A stretch of DNA of 64,000 nt from Setomelanomma holmii (taxonomy: Eukaryota; Ascomycota; Dothideomycetes; Pleosporales; Phaeosphaeriaceae). This document shows, in pieces, positions 9,969 through 23,300 of the stretch. Location of the stretch: assembly GCA_010015745.1 (NCBI GenBank), contig ML978170.1:186001-250000 (forward strand). Reading direction: 5' to 3'. Below the pieces are notes generated by a model. It had not been told where the DNA came from and did no database searches. It saw only the letters and a program-made list of their open reading frames with translations. The position numbers and the translations under genes were made by a program. Within the stretch, counting starts at the first letter, position 1. Each line of letters opens with the position of its first letter.

Positions 9969-11889
9969 TCATCTTCCCATACGGATTACACCAGCGGCGA
10001 CGAGCTTCTGTATCTTGATTTTGATGCCTGGGTTGCGCAGGTGCTCCTGAAGGGCTGCTGGATCGTCTTTGGCCTGTTGGAGGATAGATTGCCTGCTACA
10101 TGTCAGCAGTGCCTGAGGTTGTAAATACTGGCGGTGAGTAGGTGCATCGTGAGAGCAAGTATAGAAAAGCATCATCAGTCAACTGACACTGATGATGCAG
10201 TTCATGCTGCACACAAAAACCCAAATCGCGCTCAGAGGTAACTCACATGACTGGATCTTGGAGGATCGAAACGATCTCAGGATCGCGTTGGATGCGCTCC
10301 ATTGTTTGCTGCTCACTTTCACCCTCACGTGCAGAGTACTGCGCCTCGAGGGCCTTGCTCTGCTGCTGCTGGATCTCCCGTGCATTCTTGCCGTCCTTGT
10401 CCACTGCGGCTGCTTGCTCGCAGACGTCGATGCATTTGTTGTATTCGCGCATGGTGAAGTAGGCCTGGGCCTTTCGTAGATACGCTCGAATGAAGCTGGG
10501 GTCACGCTTGACAGCCTCATCGCAGTCCGTGACAGCAGACGGGAACTCGAGCAGCTTGATAAAGCAGGCAGCACGGTTCGAGTATCCTCGTGGGTCCTCG
10601 GGAGCCCGCTTGATCATCTCGGAGTAAGCCTCCACCGCGCCCGGCCAGTCCGACTCCTTGAACTTGGCGTTTCCAAGCTCGCGAGCCTTCTCGGCCTCCT
10701 CTGGGTTGATGTATGACTCTTTCTCCGCCTTGATCTTGGCCTTCTCCGCCGCTCGAAGCTTGGCGAGGACTTCAGGTGTACGATGTTCGGTCTGCGCTTT
10801 CTGGTAGTATAGGACAGCGTTGGCGAGATCGCCCTGCTTCTCGTAAGCAGTACCGATGCGTGCAAAGGCCCTGCTGGATGTGAGTGAATTTCTGAGTAAG
10901 CGTCCAATGTGACTCACTTTGCGATGATTTTGAAGTCGGCGTAGACTTCACGGCCGTATTCGATAGCCTCCTTACATGCCTTGATGCAGCCTTCGTAGTC
11001 GCCCTTTTCGAACTTTGCAGCGCCCTCGTTAGTTTTGTACGTAATGTCCTTGTGTAGCTCCCACGCCTGTGTGTAGTTCGCGATGGCTTCGTCGAATTGC
11101 CGCTTCTTGTAAAACTCGGTACCCTTCTTCTTCAGCTCGTCTGCCTTGCCCTTGGCCTCCTTCGCAGCCTTGTCCTCCTCAGTCTCCTCGGGCTCGGGCT
11201 CGGGCTCTGGTTCGGGTGCCTTCTTGGGCTGCTCGGGTACTGGTCGCGCGTCGGGCATTTCAACATCATTTGGATTGCTCTTCAGCCTTTGCAGCTTATT
11301 CATGAAATCGGGGTCGGCGAGGAAGGACGCTGTCTTGGGGTCGCTGGCGAGCTTCTGGATCATGTTCGGGTCGCTGAACATGCCCCCAAGGCCGCCGAAA
11401 GGGTCAGCACCGTCGGCTCGCGCTTCGGCGTCGATGGCACGCTGGACAGCGTCAAGTCCTGATTTGGCTTGCGCATTGTTCGGATCGAGTTTCAGGGCTT
11501 CGTCAAAGGCGTCCTTTGCTCCAACTATGCATTGTTAGTTGCGCTCTCTATTCCCGGCACATATTCCTGTAGCCTACTTAAGTCGCCCTCGCCATGTAGC
11601 GCAGTGCCTTTGCGACCCCAGCCTTTGGCCCAGCCAGGCTTAAGCTCAGTTGTCTTGCTCGCATCGGCCAAAGCTTGCTCCCAGTCTTTTAGCGAGGCAT
11701 AGGCGCCTGATCTGTTCGAGTATAGTACGTGGTTTGAAGGGTCGAGCTTGATGGCGTGTGTGAACTTCTCGCTGTGGTGTGGTTAGCGAGTGGTGTGTCG
11801 CATTGCTGTTTGCGGGGAACTCACATGGACTCTGCGAACTTCTTTTCCGCAAAGAGCTTGTTGCCCTCCGCTTTTAGTGCGTCCGCCAT
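9969..11889 (-). CDS. STI1: Hsp70/Hsp90 organising co-chaperone Sti1/Hop
   Basis: Five exons (11889-11825, 11771-11578, 11524-10918, 10870-10247, 10092-9969) join in phase to give 537 residues. An N-terminal TPR block (about residues 3-110) is followed by a DP/STI1 repeat (around D-P-x-M-I-Q-K-L) and an acidic Pro-Glu linker. The second and third TPR blocks carry the typical A-x3-G-N-x4-K helices, and a C-terminal DP2 repeat ends in V-I-R-M-G-R. Sti1 is a cytosolic scaffold whose TPR domains bind the EEVD tails of Hsp70 and Hsp90 and pass client proteins between them. Length and domain order match the family, though it is a little shorter than yeast Sti1. It is divergent from the FolB gene, with a shared 425-bp upstream region that contains a heat-shock-element-like inverted repeat. 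Confidence 0.95.
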
Positions 11890-12314
11890 GTTGAAGATGT
11901 ATGTGTTGATTTTTGGGGGATTTGGGTCGAGCGGTACAGTTTATGGTCGGGGCAGGCTGCAGTGGTGATTGCAGAAATACTTTGGCTGTGGAGCTAGAAG
12001 CTTCGACTGAGGCTCTCCGCGACGGGGCCTGTGCGTCATCCCACCTCCAGATTAAGCTTTCTACAGGCCATGAACGTCGAAACCTTGACTTGAGAAGGGC
12101 AAAAAAAGGGCCGAGGAATTACTGAGTATCTTCACACCTTGTTTTCCCGAAATCGCTCGCTCATGCGGACAGGGGATCACAATTGTACCTTTTCATAGTG
12201 GAGCATCGAGTACTTACAGAATTAGCTCGTCTGTTCTCACCACCACGCAAACAGTAGGAACAGCTTGTTTCAGGTTCAACACAACTCCTCCACGACCGCC
12301 CCCTCCCAGGAACA
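11890..12314. promoter_or_regulatory. Divergent promoter between STI1 and the FolB gene, with a GAA-nn-TTC element
   Basis: The two start codons face away from each other across 425 bp. AGAAGCTTCG at 11997-12006 is a GAA-nn-TTC pair, the minimal heat-shock-factor unit, about 110 bp upstream of the STI1 ATG. Hsf1 control of STI1 is established in yeast; its use here is inference. Only two units are clear, so a full three-unit site is not demonstrated. Confidence 0.4.
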
Positions 12315-13164
12315 ATGGCCTCGAAAGCTTTCGTCGATAAAGTCCTCTGGGACTTGACCTATGTCCAGAGCGGACGTCGCGACAAGATCATGGTTCAGAA
12401 CCTCGAAGTCACGGTCAACGCAGGTACAGATGTATGGGGCCGGAAGAAGAAGCAACGGGCTCTGATTAGCGTTACGATCACTCTGGACAGGAAATTCGAG
12501 TCTGCCTCAGCCACAGACACAGTGGATAATAGCACTGTTCATTACGGCATACTTAGCAAGGCTATCCAGGCACGCCTTCAGGACGATGGATGGCTTTCGA
12601 CTGGTGCCATGTCGGAGTCACTTGTCGCTACAGTCAAGAAAGTCGCCGGCTCGACGCCTATATATGCTATTGAGACAAACATCTTCTATCCGAAAGGGAG
12701 CATGTTCGGAGACGGAGTCAGCCATTCTTTGTCCGTCACTGAGGCTGCGTCCGCGCGCTCCAATGTTCTGTACCTTCGTAATCTGCGGATCCCATGCCTG
12801 ATTGGTGTCAACTCCAATGAAAGGCTACAAAAGCAACCTGTAGTAGTCAATCTCTGGATCGACGGATTGGAGGACAATGCGAGAATAGACGACTATGCGA
12901 AGTTGGAGTCCTTGCTTTTTGAGGTAAGTAAGCCTAAATTACAAGTTTGGTATGTGAGCATAACATTAACAGGAAATCTCCAAGACGGAGTTCCAGACGT
13001 TGGAAAGCATGCTTGAGTGGACTGTACAGATACTGAGAACAAAGTTCTTCGTCGAGAAGAGCGACGAGAATGCACACATACGACTCAGAATCGAGAAGCC
13101 ACTTGCCGTGCCCTTCGCAGATGCTCCAGCTGTCGAGATAACACGGCCAGTGAGGACGAACTGA
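12315..13164 (+). CDS. Dihydroneopterin aldolase (FolB) domain protein
   Basis: Two exons (12315-12923 and 12973-13164) flank a 49-bp GT-AG intron and give 266 residues. Two FolB-type repeats are visible. The first runs about residues 20-130 (D-K-I-M-V-Q-N-L-E-V at its start). The second starts near 150 with L-Y-L-R-N-L-R-I-P-C-L-I-G-V-N-x3-R, the typical first strand of dihydroneopterin aldolase, followed by V-V-V-N-L-W. FolB enzymes cleave 7,8-dihydroneopterin to 6-hydroxymethyl-dihydropterin in folate synthesis. In fungi this activity usually resides in the trifunctional FOL1 protein, and stand-alone tandem FolB proteins also occur. There is no HPPK or DHPS domain here, so whether it is catalytic cannot be told. 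Confidence 0.8.
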
Positions 13165-14272
13165 ATGGCATGCTCAGCTGAAAGATTGCCGTCTTTGCAT
13201 GTACACCGGTAGATATCACCTCGAAATAGACCTAGCACGACGCCAGGTCGATAAGACGTGCCTGAGAACATCGGTACCTGAGAACATCGTCGGATCCCCC
13301 ACGTGGGTAGCAAGCGACTCGGAGGTGATGGCGTTTCCGACTGGCGCAAATGCCCACCGCTTTTCCCCGACCAAACGCCGCAGTCAGGGTCTGCCTTCGA
13401 GCCAAATTCACCCGAGCAATTCCTCCTCCACACTGCATGGAGAACAGCGGCAGTTTTAACGTTTGCCACTCTCCAGTCTTCTGCACTTGGCTTCCGGTCT
13501 GGGGCAATTGTTGAGCGAAACATTGGACGGATTGCTTGACATGGCTAACGTCAACCCGCCACGACCCCTGCTAGCGCAACCTAACCCTGGACACGAGGGG
13601 CTGCATTCGACATGGTCATAGCTTCGATAGAAAATTTACCCCAACAATTGTGCATCGTGAAGTTGTGAAACTGCCACCGGTTCTAGTTGTGTGTTGTGTC
13701 AAATTTCGGGTTTTCACGGGGAAGCTGCAAATAGGGTGACAATCTGACTCTTCTGTGCTGCATACGGTGCGGCAGAACAGGAAGGAACAAACACGAGGAG
13801 GGGTAACGATGGGCAAGAGTGATGTGCAAGCTTGCAGCAAATCGTCGATGGGCTTGACAACGGGTTGCAAAGAACAGGTGTGAAGATGCCTTGTAAAAGT
13901 GCAAAAATTGGTGGAGAGCTTCAGACTGCTCCTAGAAGACCCAAAAATTGCTCAGACCCTGTCAGATATCACCGTGATGCAGTATCAGTAACCCGACTCA
14001 AGCTGCAAAGTATGTTGAGAACCACCATGCTGGAGCTGGAGCAGATCACTAGCTGTTGCCACACATTGTGCTAGCAATGGCATATAAAGGACGCCATGTG
14101 CATGGCATTTGCACCAATTCTGCTACCACACCCCAGTTCACCTGCTGGTTCCAGGCACGTTCTTGCCCCACGTTCACACCGCTAGCTGTGCTCCCTTAAA
14201 GACCCGCCTTCTTCGCTGATCTCCTGTCAACACACCCTCTCTTTCATTCCACTCCCACCACACACACACACA
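13165..14272. other. 1.1-kb intergenic region upstream of UGP1
   Basis: No gene is recognised. The last 100 bases are C/T-rich and end in a short CA run (14258-14271) directly before the UGP1 ATG, typical of a 5' leader of a strongly expressed fungal gene. A TATAAA box lies at 14083-14088. Confidence 0.5.
14083..14088 (+). promoter_or_regulatory. TATA box of UGP1
   Basis: TATAAA lies 185 bp before the UGP1 start codon, leaving room for a leader of the usual length. It is followed by pyrimidine-rich leader sequence. Confidence 0.5.
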
Positions 14273-16393
14273 ATGGCCTCTCGCGCAATTCCGTCGCACC
14301 TCAAGCCCTCCGCTGCCGCTGGCAAGGACGAGGGCGGCTTCAACTCGCAGCGCCACCACGGCAAGTCGCAGTCCCATGTGGTAAGTCACAATTCCATCCT
14401 GCCAGCATTGCAGCTGCAGCTGCCCGCTTCTCGCTGCATATTCCGGCAATGGGGCCTCTATCTGGGCTTTCGTATCTTCAAGTCCGAGCTGGACCACCTA
14501 TGAAGCCACGATCTTTCTCTCAGGAAGGCCACCCCACTGTGGTGGAGGTTGTCGTAGTAGAGAGCCTGCACATCGCCAACTGTCGTCAATGCCCGACCGG
14601 CAAGCTTGTCCGGCGGTTCCCTAGTGCTGCAGGGCAGCTCTGACCCAGCGTTTTCCTAACAGCTCGGTCTTGTCACCGCTCTGGACTGAGCAGAGGGCCT
14701 GTCGTTCGCCAGCACCTTCTAGAACGAGCATTCAGGCTTGGTACAACCATGCAAGGCCAGTCGCTAACACTGAACGCATTAGGCTTTCGAGAACACATCT
14801 ACCAATGTTGCCGCTTCACAAATGCGAAATGCGCTTAACAAGATCGCCGATACCGTCCAGGACCCCGCCGAGAAGAAGGTGAGCAAGACCCCGCCATACG
14901 CAGTGCTGCATTTCCCACAAGCTCGAAGGATATACTGCATCCCACATCAATATACTAGCAAAGCAACGAGCTATGGAGAAATTGAAGTCAACTCGATTTG
15001 AAGAGCCCCAACTGATGTCGTCCAGTACTTTGAGACTGAAATGGACAACTTCTTCGCGCTCTTCCGACGATACCTGAACGACAAGGCCAAAGGCACCGCT
15101 ATCGACTGGAACCGCATCGCGCCCCCAAAGGCCGAGCAGGTCGTCAACTACGAGGACTTGGCCAACTCGGAGGCCGTCGAATACCTGAACAAGTTGGCCG
15201 TTGTGAAACTCAACGGCGGTCTAGGTACTTCCATGGGTTGCGTTGGACCCAAGTCAGTTATCGAGGTCCGTGACGGCATGTCCTTCCTCGACTTGTCGGT
15301 ACGCCAAATCGAGTACCTGAACCGCACATACGACGTCAACGTGCCGTTCGTACTGATGAACTCATTCAACACCGACACCGACACAGCCAGCATCATCAAG
15401 AAGTACGAGGGCCACAACATCGATATCCTCACCTTCAACCAGTCGCGGTATCCGCGTATCCTGAAGGACTCGCTCCTACCCGCCCCGAAGGCCATTGACG
15501 CAGATCTCGCCAACTGGTACCCTCCGGGTCACGGTGACGTTTTCGAGTCTCTGTACAACACTGGCATGCTCGACAAGTTGCTTGATCGTGGCATCGAGAT
15601 CATCTTCTTGTCCAATGCCGACAACTTGGGCGCCGTTGTCGATCTCCGCATTCTGCAGCACATGGTCGACTCAAAGGCCGAGTACATCATGGAGTTGACC
15701 GACAAGACCAAGGCTGACGTCAAGGGCGGTACCATCATCGACTATGAGGGTTCCGTCCGCCTGCTCGAAATTGCCCAAGTCCCCAAGGAGCACGTCAACG
15801 AGTTCAAGTCGATCAAGAAGTTCAAGTACTTCAACACCAACAACATCTGGATGGACATCAAGGCCGTCAAGCGCGTTGTTGAGGCGAACGAGCTTGCTAT
15901 GGAGATCATCCCCAACGGCAAGTCGATTCCTGCCGACAAAAAGGGCGAAGCCGATATATCTGTCCTCCAGCTCGAGACTGCTGTTGGTGCCGCCATCAAG
16001 CACTTCAAGAACGCACATGGTGTCAACGTTCCCAGGAGACGATTCTTACCGGTCAAGACCTGCTCCGATCTCATGCTCGTCAAGTCTGACCTGTACACTC
16101 TCCAGCACGGCCAGCTGGTCATTGACCCCAACCGCTTCGGTCCTGCTCCCTTGATCAAGCTTGGCAGCGACTTCAAGAAGGTCTCGAGCTTCCAGTCACG
16201 CATCCCCTCTATTCCCAAGATCGTCGAGCTTGACCATCTCACCATTACTGGTCCCGTCAACCTTGGCCGAGGTGTCACTCTCAAGGGCACTGTCATCATT
16301 GTCGCATCCGAGGGCTCGACCATCGACATTCCCCCTGGTTCCATCCTTGAGAACGTCGTTGTCCAGGGTTCGCTCAGGTTGCTCGAGCACTGA
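14273..16393 (+). CDS. UGP1: UTP-glucose-1-phosphate uridylyltransferase
   Basis: Three exons (14273-14380, 14783-14878, 15026-16393) give 523 residues, the usual length for fungal UGPase. The first intron is unusually long for this window (402 bp). The nucleotide-binding signature K-L-N-G-G-L-G-T-S-M-G appears early in exon 3. F-L-S-N-A-D-N-L-G, N-T-N-N-I-W and the C-terminal left-handed beta-helix (I-T-G-P-V, then L-K-G-T-V-I-I) follow in order. The enzyme makes UDP-glucose from glucose-1-phosphate and UTP in the cytosol, feeding glycogen, trehalose, cell-wall glucan and galactose metabolism. A TATA box and pyrimidine-rich leader precede it. Confidence 0.97.
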
Positions 16394-17078
16394 GCGGTTC
16401 ACTTTCGTCTTTGCGATTTCCGGTTGATTTACGAGGATGCAGGCTTTCTTGCAGCGCTCGGTTATGAGGGATGACATGCATGTACTTCATTGTGGCTGAT
16501 GAAAATAATCCTTGAGGGTGATTGGGAGCGTCCTGGTGAATGAGCACCCAAACACATCTCGAATGTAATAGACAAAACGCATCTACATATTCAACGTTTG
16601 GGCTGTGTCCATAATGTTTCGTACCCAATGTGAACATTCTCATTCCATCTGACTCTAAGCTCCCCACTGGTTTCTGCCTGTCTGCCTTAGTCGCGGCTCA
16701 GCCCAACGACCTTGTCCCGCGCGCGAACCGTGATGTCAGATTGGGGCAGGGAACTGTCACCAGCCACTCGTCCATGAACAACACATTCCAGCAACAGGTT
16801 CCTGCGCAGTGCAGAGGCGCAGTCGTCCAGTCAGCTGCCTGACGCAAAGGTCAGTCATGGACTTATCTTGATCGCGCCTTTCTGCTTCGGATGCACATGT
16901 ATAAGCAGCGGCGCCTCCCCGTCCAGCTGGTCGCGTCCCACGTTGCACAACTCCCCAGGATCACCGCGGGGCATTTCGGAGCACACCGCACCTTCACGAG
17001 CAAGGCATCGCACCGCTCAGCTGAGCGCACATATATGCTCAAGTTGCAGCGCACCGACAGCAGTCGTAGATCAATGCA
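16394..17078. other. Intergenic region after UGP1
   Basis: This 685-bp stretch holds the UGP1 3' end (AATAAT-like signal near 16504) and the promoter of the next gene. I see nothing else that can be supported. Confidence 0.4.
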
Positions 17079-18903
17079 ATGGCCGCAGAATCGCAAAAAG
17101 ATAAAGAGCAACACGCAGAGCACGCAGCCAATCTGGACGCGACTTACCGCGAGGCGTACGAGTACTGGGGATACTTGTTGAAGCCGGACAAATGCGGGAC
17201 GGCGCTGCTGGACCGCCTGCTGAAGGGCATTGCGGACATCATTGTGAGTCAGGGCGAGTGGGAGGCGCACGCATTTTTGTGAGGTGTAGGTGCTGATGAG
17301 GCCATTGTAGAGCAAGAAGTTCGAACCAGGCGAGTCGCCCGACCTCACGCCCTCGCAGATCGCAGCATGGTACCGCGATATGGGTGGCAACTACGATGTC
17401 CTCTTCAAAGATACACCCCCAACTTCGATCGCCTTTATATATCGCGCTCTCGGAGCTTTCCACAGCCTGCAGCCAGCACCGACCGATGACGGCTACTCTA
17501 GCCCAACCGTGCCCGCACTGAAGAAGCAAGGATTTGTGACATGGCAAACAATACAGCTGCTGCTTGGGCCGGAGGATCATGTGCCGTTCTTGCAAAAAGC
17601 GGTCGAGCAGTATGACGTGGTAGACCCAGAAACCAAGACCATATTTCCAAAGGTGCTGCCGAAGGAATGTTTCCCTGATAAGCCGGACGATGCCATGGAG
17701 ACCTGGTACGAAGGTGTCGCCGCTAGACTCAAGCGGGAGGCGGACGAGGAGGCAGAGAGGGCACGTCTGGCTGCTGAGCCTGGCCCACGAACCTCGACTG
17801 ATACGTCCGGCGACGGGTCGTCCGCAGATGAAAAACACGGCGCGTTCAGATACTTCGAAGATCCCATGTATCGTAAGGGTAGAGTTCGTCCAGGCTTCAT
17901 GCGCCATGTCTCGAAACAACAAGCCATCAACCCAGTAGATGATAGGGGCGGCAAGGCAGTCGCTTCACGAGTCAGACACATGCTGAACCCTTTCAATGGC
18001 AGGAAGAAGAGCATTCCAGGGCGATACGAGAGCGACAGCATGTCTGACGAAGATGCTACACCAATCGCTACTGCTCCGCCTCCAATGCCACGATATGGCC
18101 TGCACAAGCGTCCTCACCCACCTCGGAGGGGAAGCTCTTTATCGACAACCGAGTCAGAATCAGACGAAGAGCGCCCACCTTCACGACGACGGACACCCGA
18201 CTTGCGACATCGTCGTTCTCATGAGCCCATGGCACCCCGAGAATACTTTCCTGCATACTACGAAGGAGAACGTCGCGCCTCCCACCATCACTACCCGATG
18301 GAGCGGCCGTCATCCAAACCAACATCTCCACAGCCTCTATATGGGCCGACCAAATCGCCTCTCTTTGCGACACATGTAGCGCAGATGGAAGCGCGGAACT
18401 ACTACGATCGAAGACCAACCATGCCACCAAGGACTAGCTACAGACCTGCCCCACAGAATGTAAGGTGGGGAACATCATCAGTACCTGTAAGTCCGCCACG
18501 CGAATATGAGCCGCCGTATGCTCGCGATCAACACCATGTCCGAGACCACGAACGCGATCGAGAAAGAGATCCGGGGTCGTATGACACGGGCAGTGGCGGT
18601 AGTGGCCGTGCACGGCACCGTCGGCGCTCGACAGAAGACGCGACCTACCCGCGTGAACGAGAACAAGAGCGCGATACCGCTCGAACGCGAAGCCACGACA
18701 GAGTGAAAGACGAATGGGATAGTCGAGATAGCAGCCGTGAGAGAGACTCGAAGAATGACTGGGATGATCGAGGTCACTACGATCGATCAAGAGAGCATAG
18801 CAGAGAAAGAGACCGCGACAGACGCACGCACAGGTATGTCTCAGGCAGCGTGCAAGATGGCGTGTCTGGAAGGAGGTATCCGGTCGCGAGTGGTCCTTAC
18901 TGA
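17079..18903 (+). CDS. Conserved fungal protein with DUF7514-like N-terminus and charged RD/RS-rich tail
   Basis: Two exons (17079-17243, 17311-18903) around a 67-bp intron give 585 residues. The first 160 residues form a compact domain (A-Y-E-Y-W-G-Y-L-L-K-P-D-K near the start). I believe this matches the fungal family named DUF7514; the name is from memory. Residues 165-585 look disordered: Pro/Ser/Arg-rich, with a basic R-x-R-H-M-L-N-P-F stretch, and ending in dense Arg-Asp and Arg-Ser-Glu runs like those of RNA-processing factors. No catalytic motif is seen. An upstream out-of-frame ATG at 17074 overlaps the start and could dampen translation. Function unknown. Confidence 0.8.
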
Positions 18904-20316
18904 GCGTGCATATAGGGTCGGCAACAGACTCGTGCGGTTGTTGAAGGAATTTTGAAAGGGGCCCATGACGGCATTCGAGAAATGGCTTGTTTTGACAGCC
19001 TTGCGGTACATCAGTGGGTCCGCACTTGTCTCTAGGGAAGTCTGGATCGTTTGTGGCGTTGGTGAAGATGTGGCTGAGAGCTCTCAGCTTGACAGGGGTG
19101 AGGGGAGGCCATGGGCGAACGTCTGTCACTGCCACATTGGAGGACTTCTCCAGTGGTCTCGGGTGGGCGCGCGTGTTCTTTGTAAACGTGCATTATCATT
19201 GATTCGGGTGAAGCGACGACTGACGAACTTGCGTACACTGCCTGCATAATCAGGCCACGACATAATGAGCTAGAAATGAACTTTGAAGAACAGCACAGGA
19301 GTGCATAGCGCAACACCTGGCGCTACACAGGTCTTCCTCACGTGTCAGGCGGGTGACTTGGGACTCTCCAGCCCAAAACGTGGCCAATGCAATCACCCAT
19401 CTCTGATGTGGCCGTGTAACACAATCGCAAGCGCGCGTTTGGGTAACGCGGGATATCCCCTGTCAAATTGATCGTAGGGCCGATGACCTGCATGCCCGCG
19501 ATGATTACAACTGTCAGCACATCACTCTCTGTACTCGGTAGCTACCTCGGTGAAAGGGAGATGCAGGCGAGTCTGCTGAGCTGAGAACGCGTCGAGTATT
19601 GCGCGGCCTTGGGGCAAGGGAAATGTACAGCAGGATTTGCATGCAGCGAGAGGGTGGTTATGATGGACCCTGGAGCTAAGGTGATAGCTCATTGAGGCTT
19701 GAAAGAGCTCAGGCTAGCCTTCAGACTTGCTCGTGAGTGATACTGTAGACAGCACGAGTGCCCCTGAATCAACGCAAAGCATTGCCAATAATTGACGCGG
19801 TATTGCTATCTGCAAGCGTGAAGTGTGGCAGTGCACGCCTCGCACGTTGACCAGGAAGAGACGAGCGGAACGTCATTGTCCAAGCTATCTAACCGGCGCC
19901 GTGGTAAACAGCTCATCCAAGCTTCCTCATCGAGCCCCCGGATCTGGGGCCTTGTGTCTGTCTTTCCTCTCACTCATCGCGGCCGGCTCATTCTTTTGGC
20001 TTTCTTTTGTTTTTCGACTCTGCGGCTGCACGCACGAGCACCGGTAACGCGCAATTGGTGATCGATCTGAGCAAGCGGGGAGGTCGGTGCAGCCATCTAC
20101 GGAACACAGTATGTGGGTAGGCTAACGAACCAACAAGCAGGTTTGCGGCTGCGCCAGCCCTCAAACTATCTCACGGCAGCTGTCTGTTGAGCTTCTTCAA
20201 TCCCACTTGCAGCTCCTACACCTCTCGACCGCGAGGCCCCAATTGCGACACCCTCACTTTGCCGTGGTAGCTCAGCTCAGGCTCAGCGGGTCGGACGTTC
20301 GCTTGATATCGCCGAC
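18904..20316. other. 1.4-kb intergenic region upstream of the tricalbin gene
   Basis: No coding frame stands out on either strand. The segment before 20317 is pyrimidine-rich (19990-20030), as expected for a promoter and leader. No repeat or RNA gene was recognised. Confidence 0.4.
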
Positions 20317-23300
20317 ATGGCTACCGAGTCGCGCGTCAACGAGCTCAAGAGCCAGGGCGCCGTCGAAGCTGCCCAAGACCCAAACTCCAGCGTCACAGCG
20401 GCGGCGGCCGAGAAGACGGTCATAGCCGAAGCGCGCAAGGGCGGCAGCGCGGCCTTCGAGTTTGACCCCGATGCCAGCACCGAGGAGAAGCGCGCCCAGG
20501 CAAGAGCGCGAGTCCCGCCAGGCTTCCACCACGAGCGGAACAAGAATGCCACAGCTCTGGTCTCGGACGCAGACGTCTCGAGTGCCCCGCCCAAGTACGA
20601 CCTTCCAGCACCCACGAAAGCAGGCGCCATCGATACTTCGGCAGAAGCGAGTGGAGAGAAGGTGAACGGCCATGCGCCAGAGCTCCATGAAGATGCGCGC
20701 TGGGAGCGTGTGGGATGGGCTCCGCGATTTGGCATGCCTGGCTCTGAGGATAAAGACCAGGACGATGGCACAATGCTCGACCATCAGACGTGGCTGGAAG
20801 GCAGGATAGAAGACAAGTTCTACGGCGACTGGTACCACAATACGGGCGTCATCATCTTCGCTTGTCTGAGCACATGGGTCATAGGCATCCTGGGAGGTGG
20901 ACTGGGCTGGGTGTTCGTCATCATGGCAGTCTGTGGAACCTACTACCGGACCTCGATCCGTCGCGTGCGCCGAAATGCCCGAGACGATCTCAACCGCGAG
21001 ATGGCCAAGAACAAGCTGGAAACCGATACTGAGAGTCTGGAGTGGATCAACAGCTTCCTCGTGAAATTCTGGCCCATTTACGCCCCGGTGCTCTGCGACA
21101 CTATTGTGGGCTCTGTAGACCAGGTTTTGTCGACTTCTACGCCTGCCATTCCTGGTCTAGACAGCTTGAAGATGACCAAGTTTGTCCTCGGCACGAAGCC
21201 TCCGCGACTGGAACATGTCAAGACATATCCAAAGACCGAGGACGACATCGTCCTGATGGATTGGAAATTCAGCTTCACGCCCAACGACACCGCAGATCTT
21301 ACCTCGAGGCAGATCAAGAACAAGGTCAACCCAAAGGTCGTTTTGGAGATTCGGATCGGTAAAGGTCTTGTCAGTAAGGGTCTGGACGTCATTGTTGAAG
21401 ACATGGCCTTCTCCGGCATGATGCGCCTCAAATTCAAGCTCCAGATTCCCTTCCCGCACATTGACAGGGTCGAGATGTGCTTCCTCGAACGACCCAAGAT
21501 TGACTATGTATGCAAGCCGCTTGGAGGCGAGACGTTTGGATTCGACATCAACTTCGTCCCCGGTTTGGAGTCGTTTATCCAGGAGCAGATCCATGCCAAT
21601 CTTGCGCCGATGATGTACGATCCCAATGTCTTTCCTATTGAGATTGCGAAGATGCTTGCGGGCAATCCTGTCGACCAAGCCATTGGTGTTTTGCAAGTTC
21701 ATTTCCACGGTGCTCAGGGGCTCAAAAACCCAGACAAGTTCTCCGGTACGCCTGATCCGTATGCGACAGTGTCGATCAACAATCGCAACCTTCTTGCGAA
21801 AACCAAGACCGTGCATGAGAACGCCAATCCTCGCTGGAACGAGACTGTCAACATTATTGTGACATCTCTCAAGGATGCCTTGACCATCAATTTGTTCGAT
21901 TACAACGACATTCGCAAGGACAAAGAGCTTGGTACTGCGACTTTTGCACTCGAGCAGCTTGAGACGGAGACCGATCACGAAAACCTCCATTTAGAGGTCA
22001 TGTCCGGTGGTCGACCACGCGGTATTCTCCAAGCTGACGTTCGCTTCTTTCCGGTCTTGCAGGGCACGACGCTTGAAGATGGAACGAAGGAGCCTCCGCC
22101 AGAGTCGCGGACTGGCATCATCAAGTTCACCGTCGAGCAAGCCAAGGATATGGATGGTACAAAGAGTTTGGTAGGCCAGCTCAGCCCATATGCAGTGTTG
22201 CTTCTCAACGGCCGCGAAGTGCACAAGTCGAAGGTCATGAAGAGGACGAACAACCCCATCTGGCCCGATGCGTCCAAGGAGATGCTCATCACCGACCGCA
22301 AGAAGGCGAAACTTGGGCTTGTCATCAAGGACGATCGCGACCTCGCTGCGGACCCCATTCTTGGAACATACCAGATCACGATTGACGACATGTTGGAGCT
22401 CATGGCGAAGGGCAATGAGTGGTACAACCTTGCCGGAGCTCAGACGGGTCGTGTGAAGATGAAGCTGGATTGGAAACCCGTAGCTCTGAAGGGATCCATT
22501 GCATCTGGCGGATATCTCACACCAATCGGCGTCATGCGACTACACTTCCAGAGTGCTCGCGATCTGCGCAATCTTGAGAAGCTGGGCAAGTCGGATCCAT
22601 ACGTGCGCGTCCTGCTTTCAGGTGTTGAGAAGGGTCGCACGGTCACTTTCAAGAACAACCTGAACCCCGATTGGGACGAAGTTGTCTACGTTCCCGTGCA
22701 CACTATACGTGAGAAGTTGACTCTGGAGGTCATGGACGAAGAAAACCTAGGCAAGGATCGTTCTCTTGGTCATATCGAACTTTCTGCCGGTGACAATGTT
22801 AAACAGGACGACAATGGCGAATATCTCGCGCACGAGCAGAAGGCACCCATTGCTGGAGCCTTGAGGATGGCCGGACACGCCGCTGCAAAGGGCACGCTGA
22901 ACTACACTTGCTCTTTCTACCCCACATACCCAACATGGGATCCAGACGAGGATGAAGAAGAGAAGGAGAAGGAGAAGGAGAAGGTGAAGGTAAGCACGCC
23001 AAACGGTGTCTCTCGCACCGCGTCCGTGAAGACAGCAGGTACGGATGCGTCCAAGGGACACGCCAGGGTTGTTTCCGGTGCTTCAGGACCGCCCGTAGCT
23101 CGATCCGAGACCGCCGGTACTATCACTAGCATGAAGACCGTCAGCTCGCACAAGACCAGTGAAGGCGACCTCGCTAAGGCGCTCGAGCGTAACGAGGAGC
23201 ACCAGGACGAGACAACGCCCGAGAAGAAGCCGATCGAGAAATTGAAGCTCAGCGCCGATGACCTTCAGCAGTATGGTAAGCTGCATCGACAACATAAGGA

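Noticed and set aside
17577..19135. Long minus-strand frames opposite the RD/RS-tailed protein
   Set aside because: The repetitive Arg/Asp codons of the plus-strand gene keep the opposite strand open; the translations look unprotein-like.
21157..21990. 277-codon minus-strand frame inside the tricalbin gene
   Set aside because: It is a mirror frame of a strongly coding exon and has no independent support.
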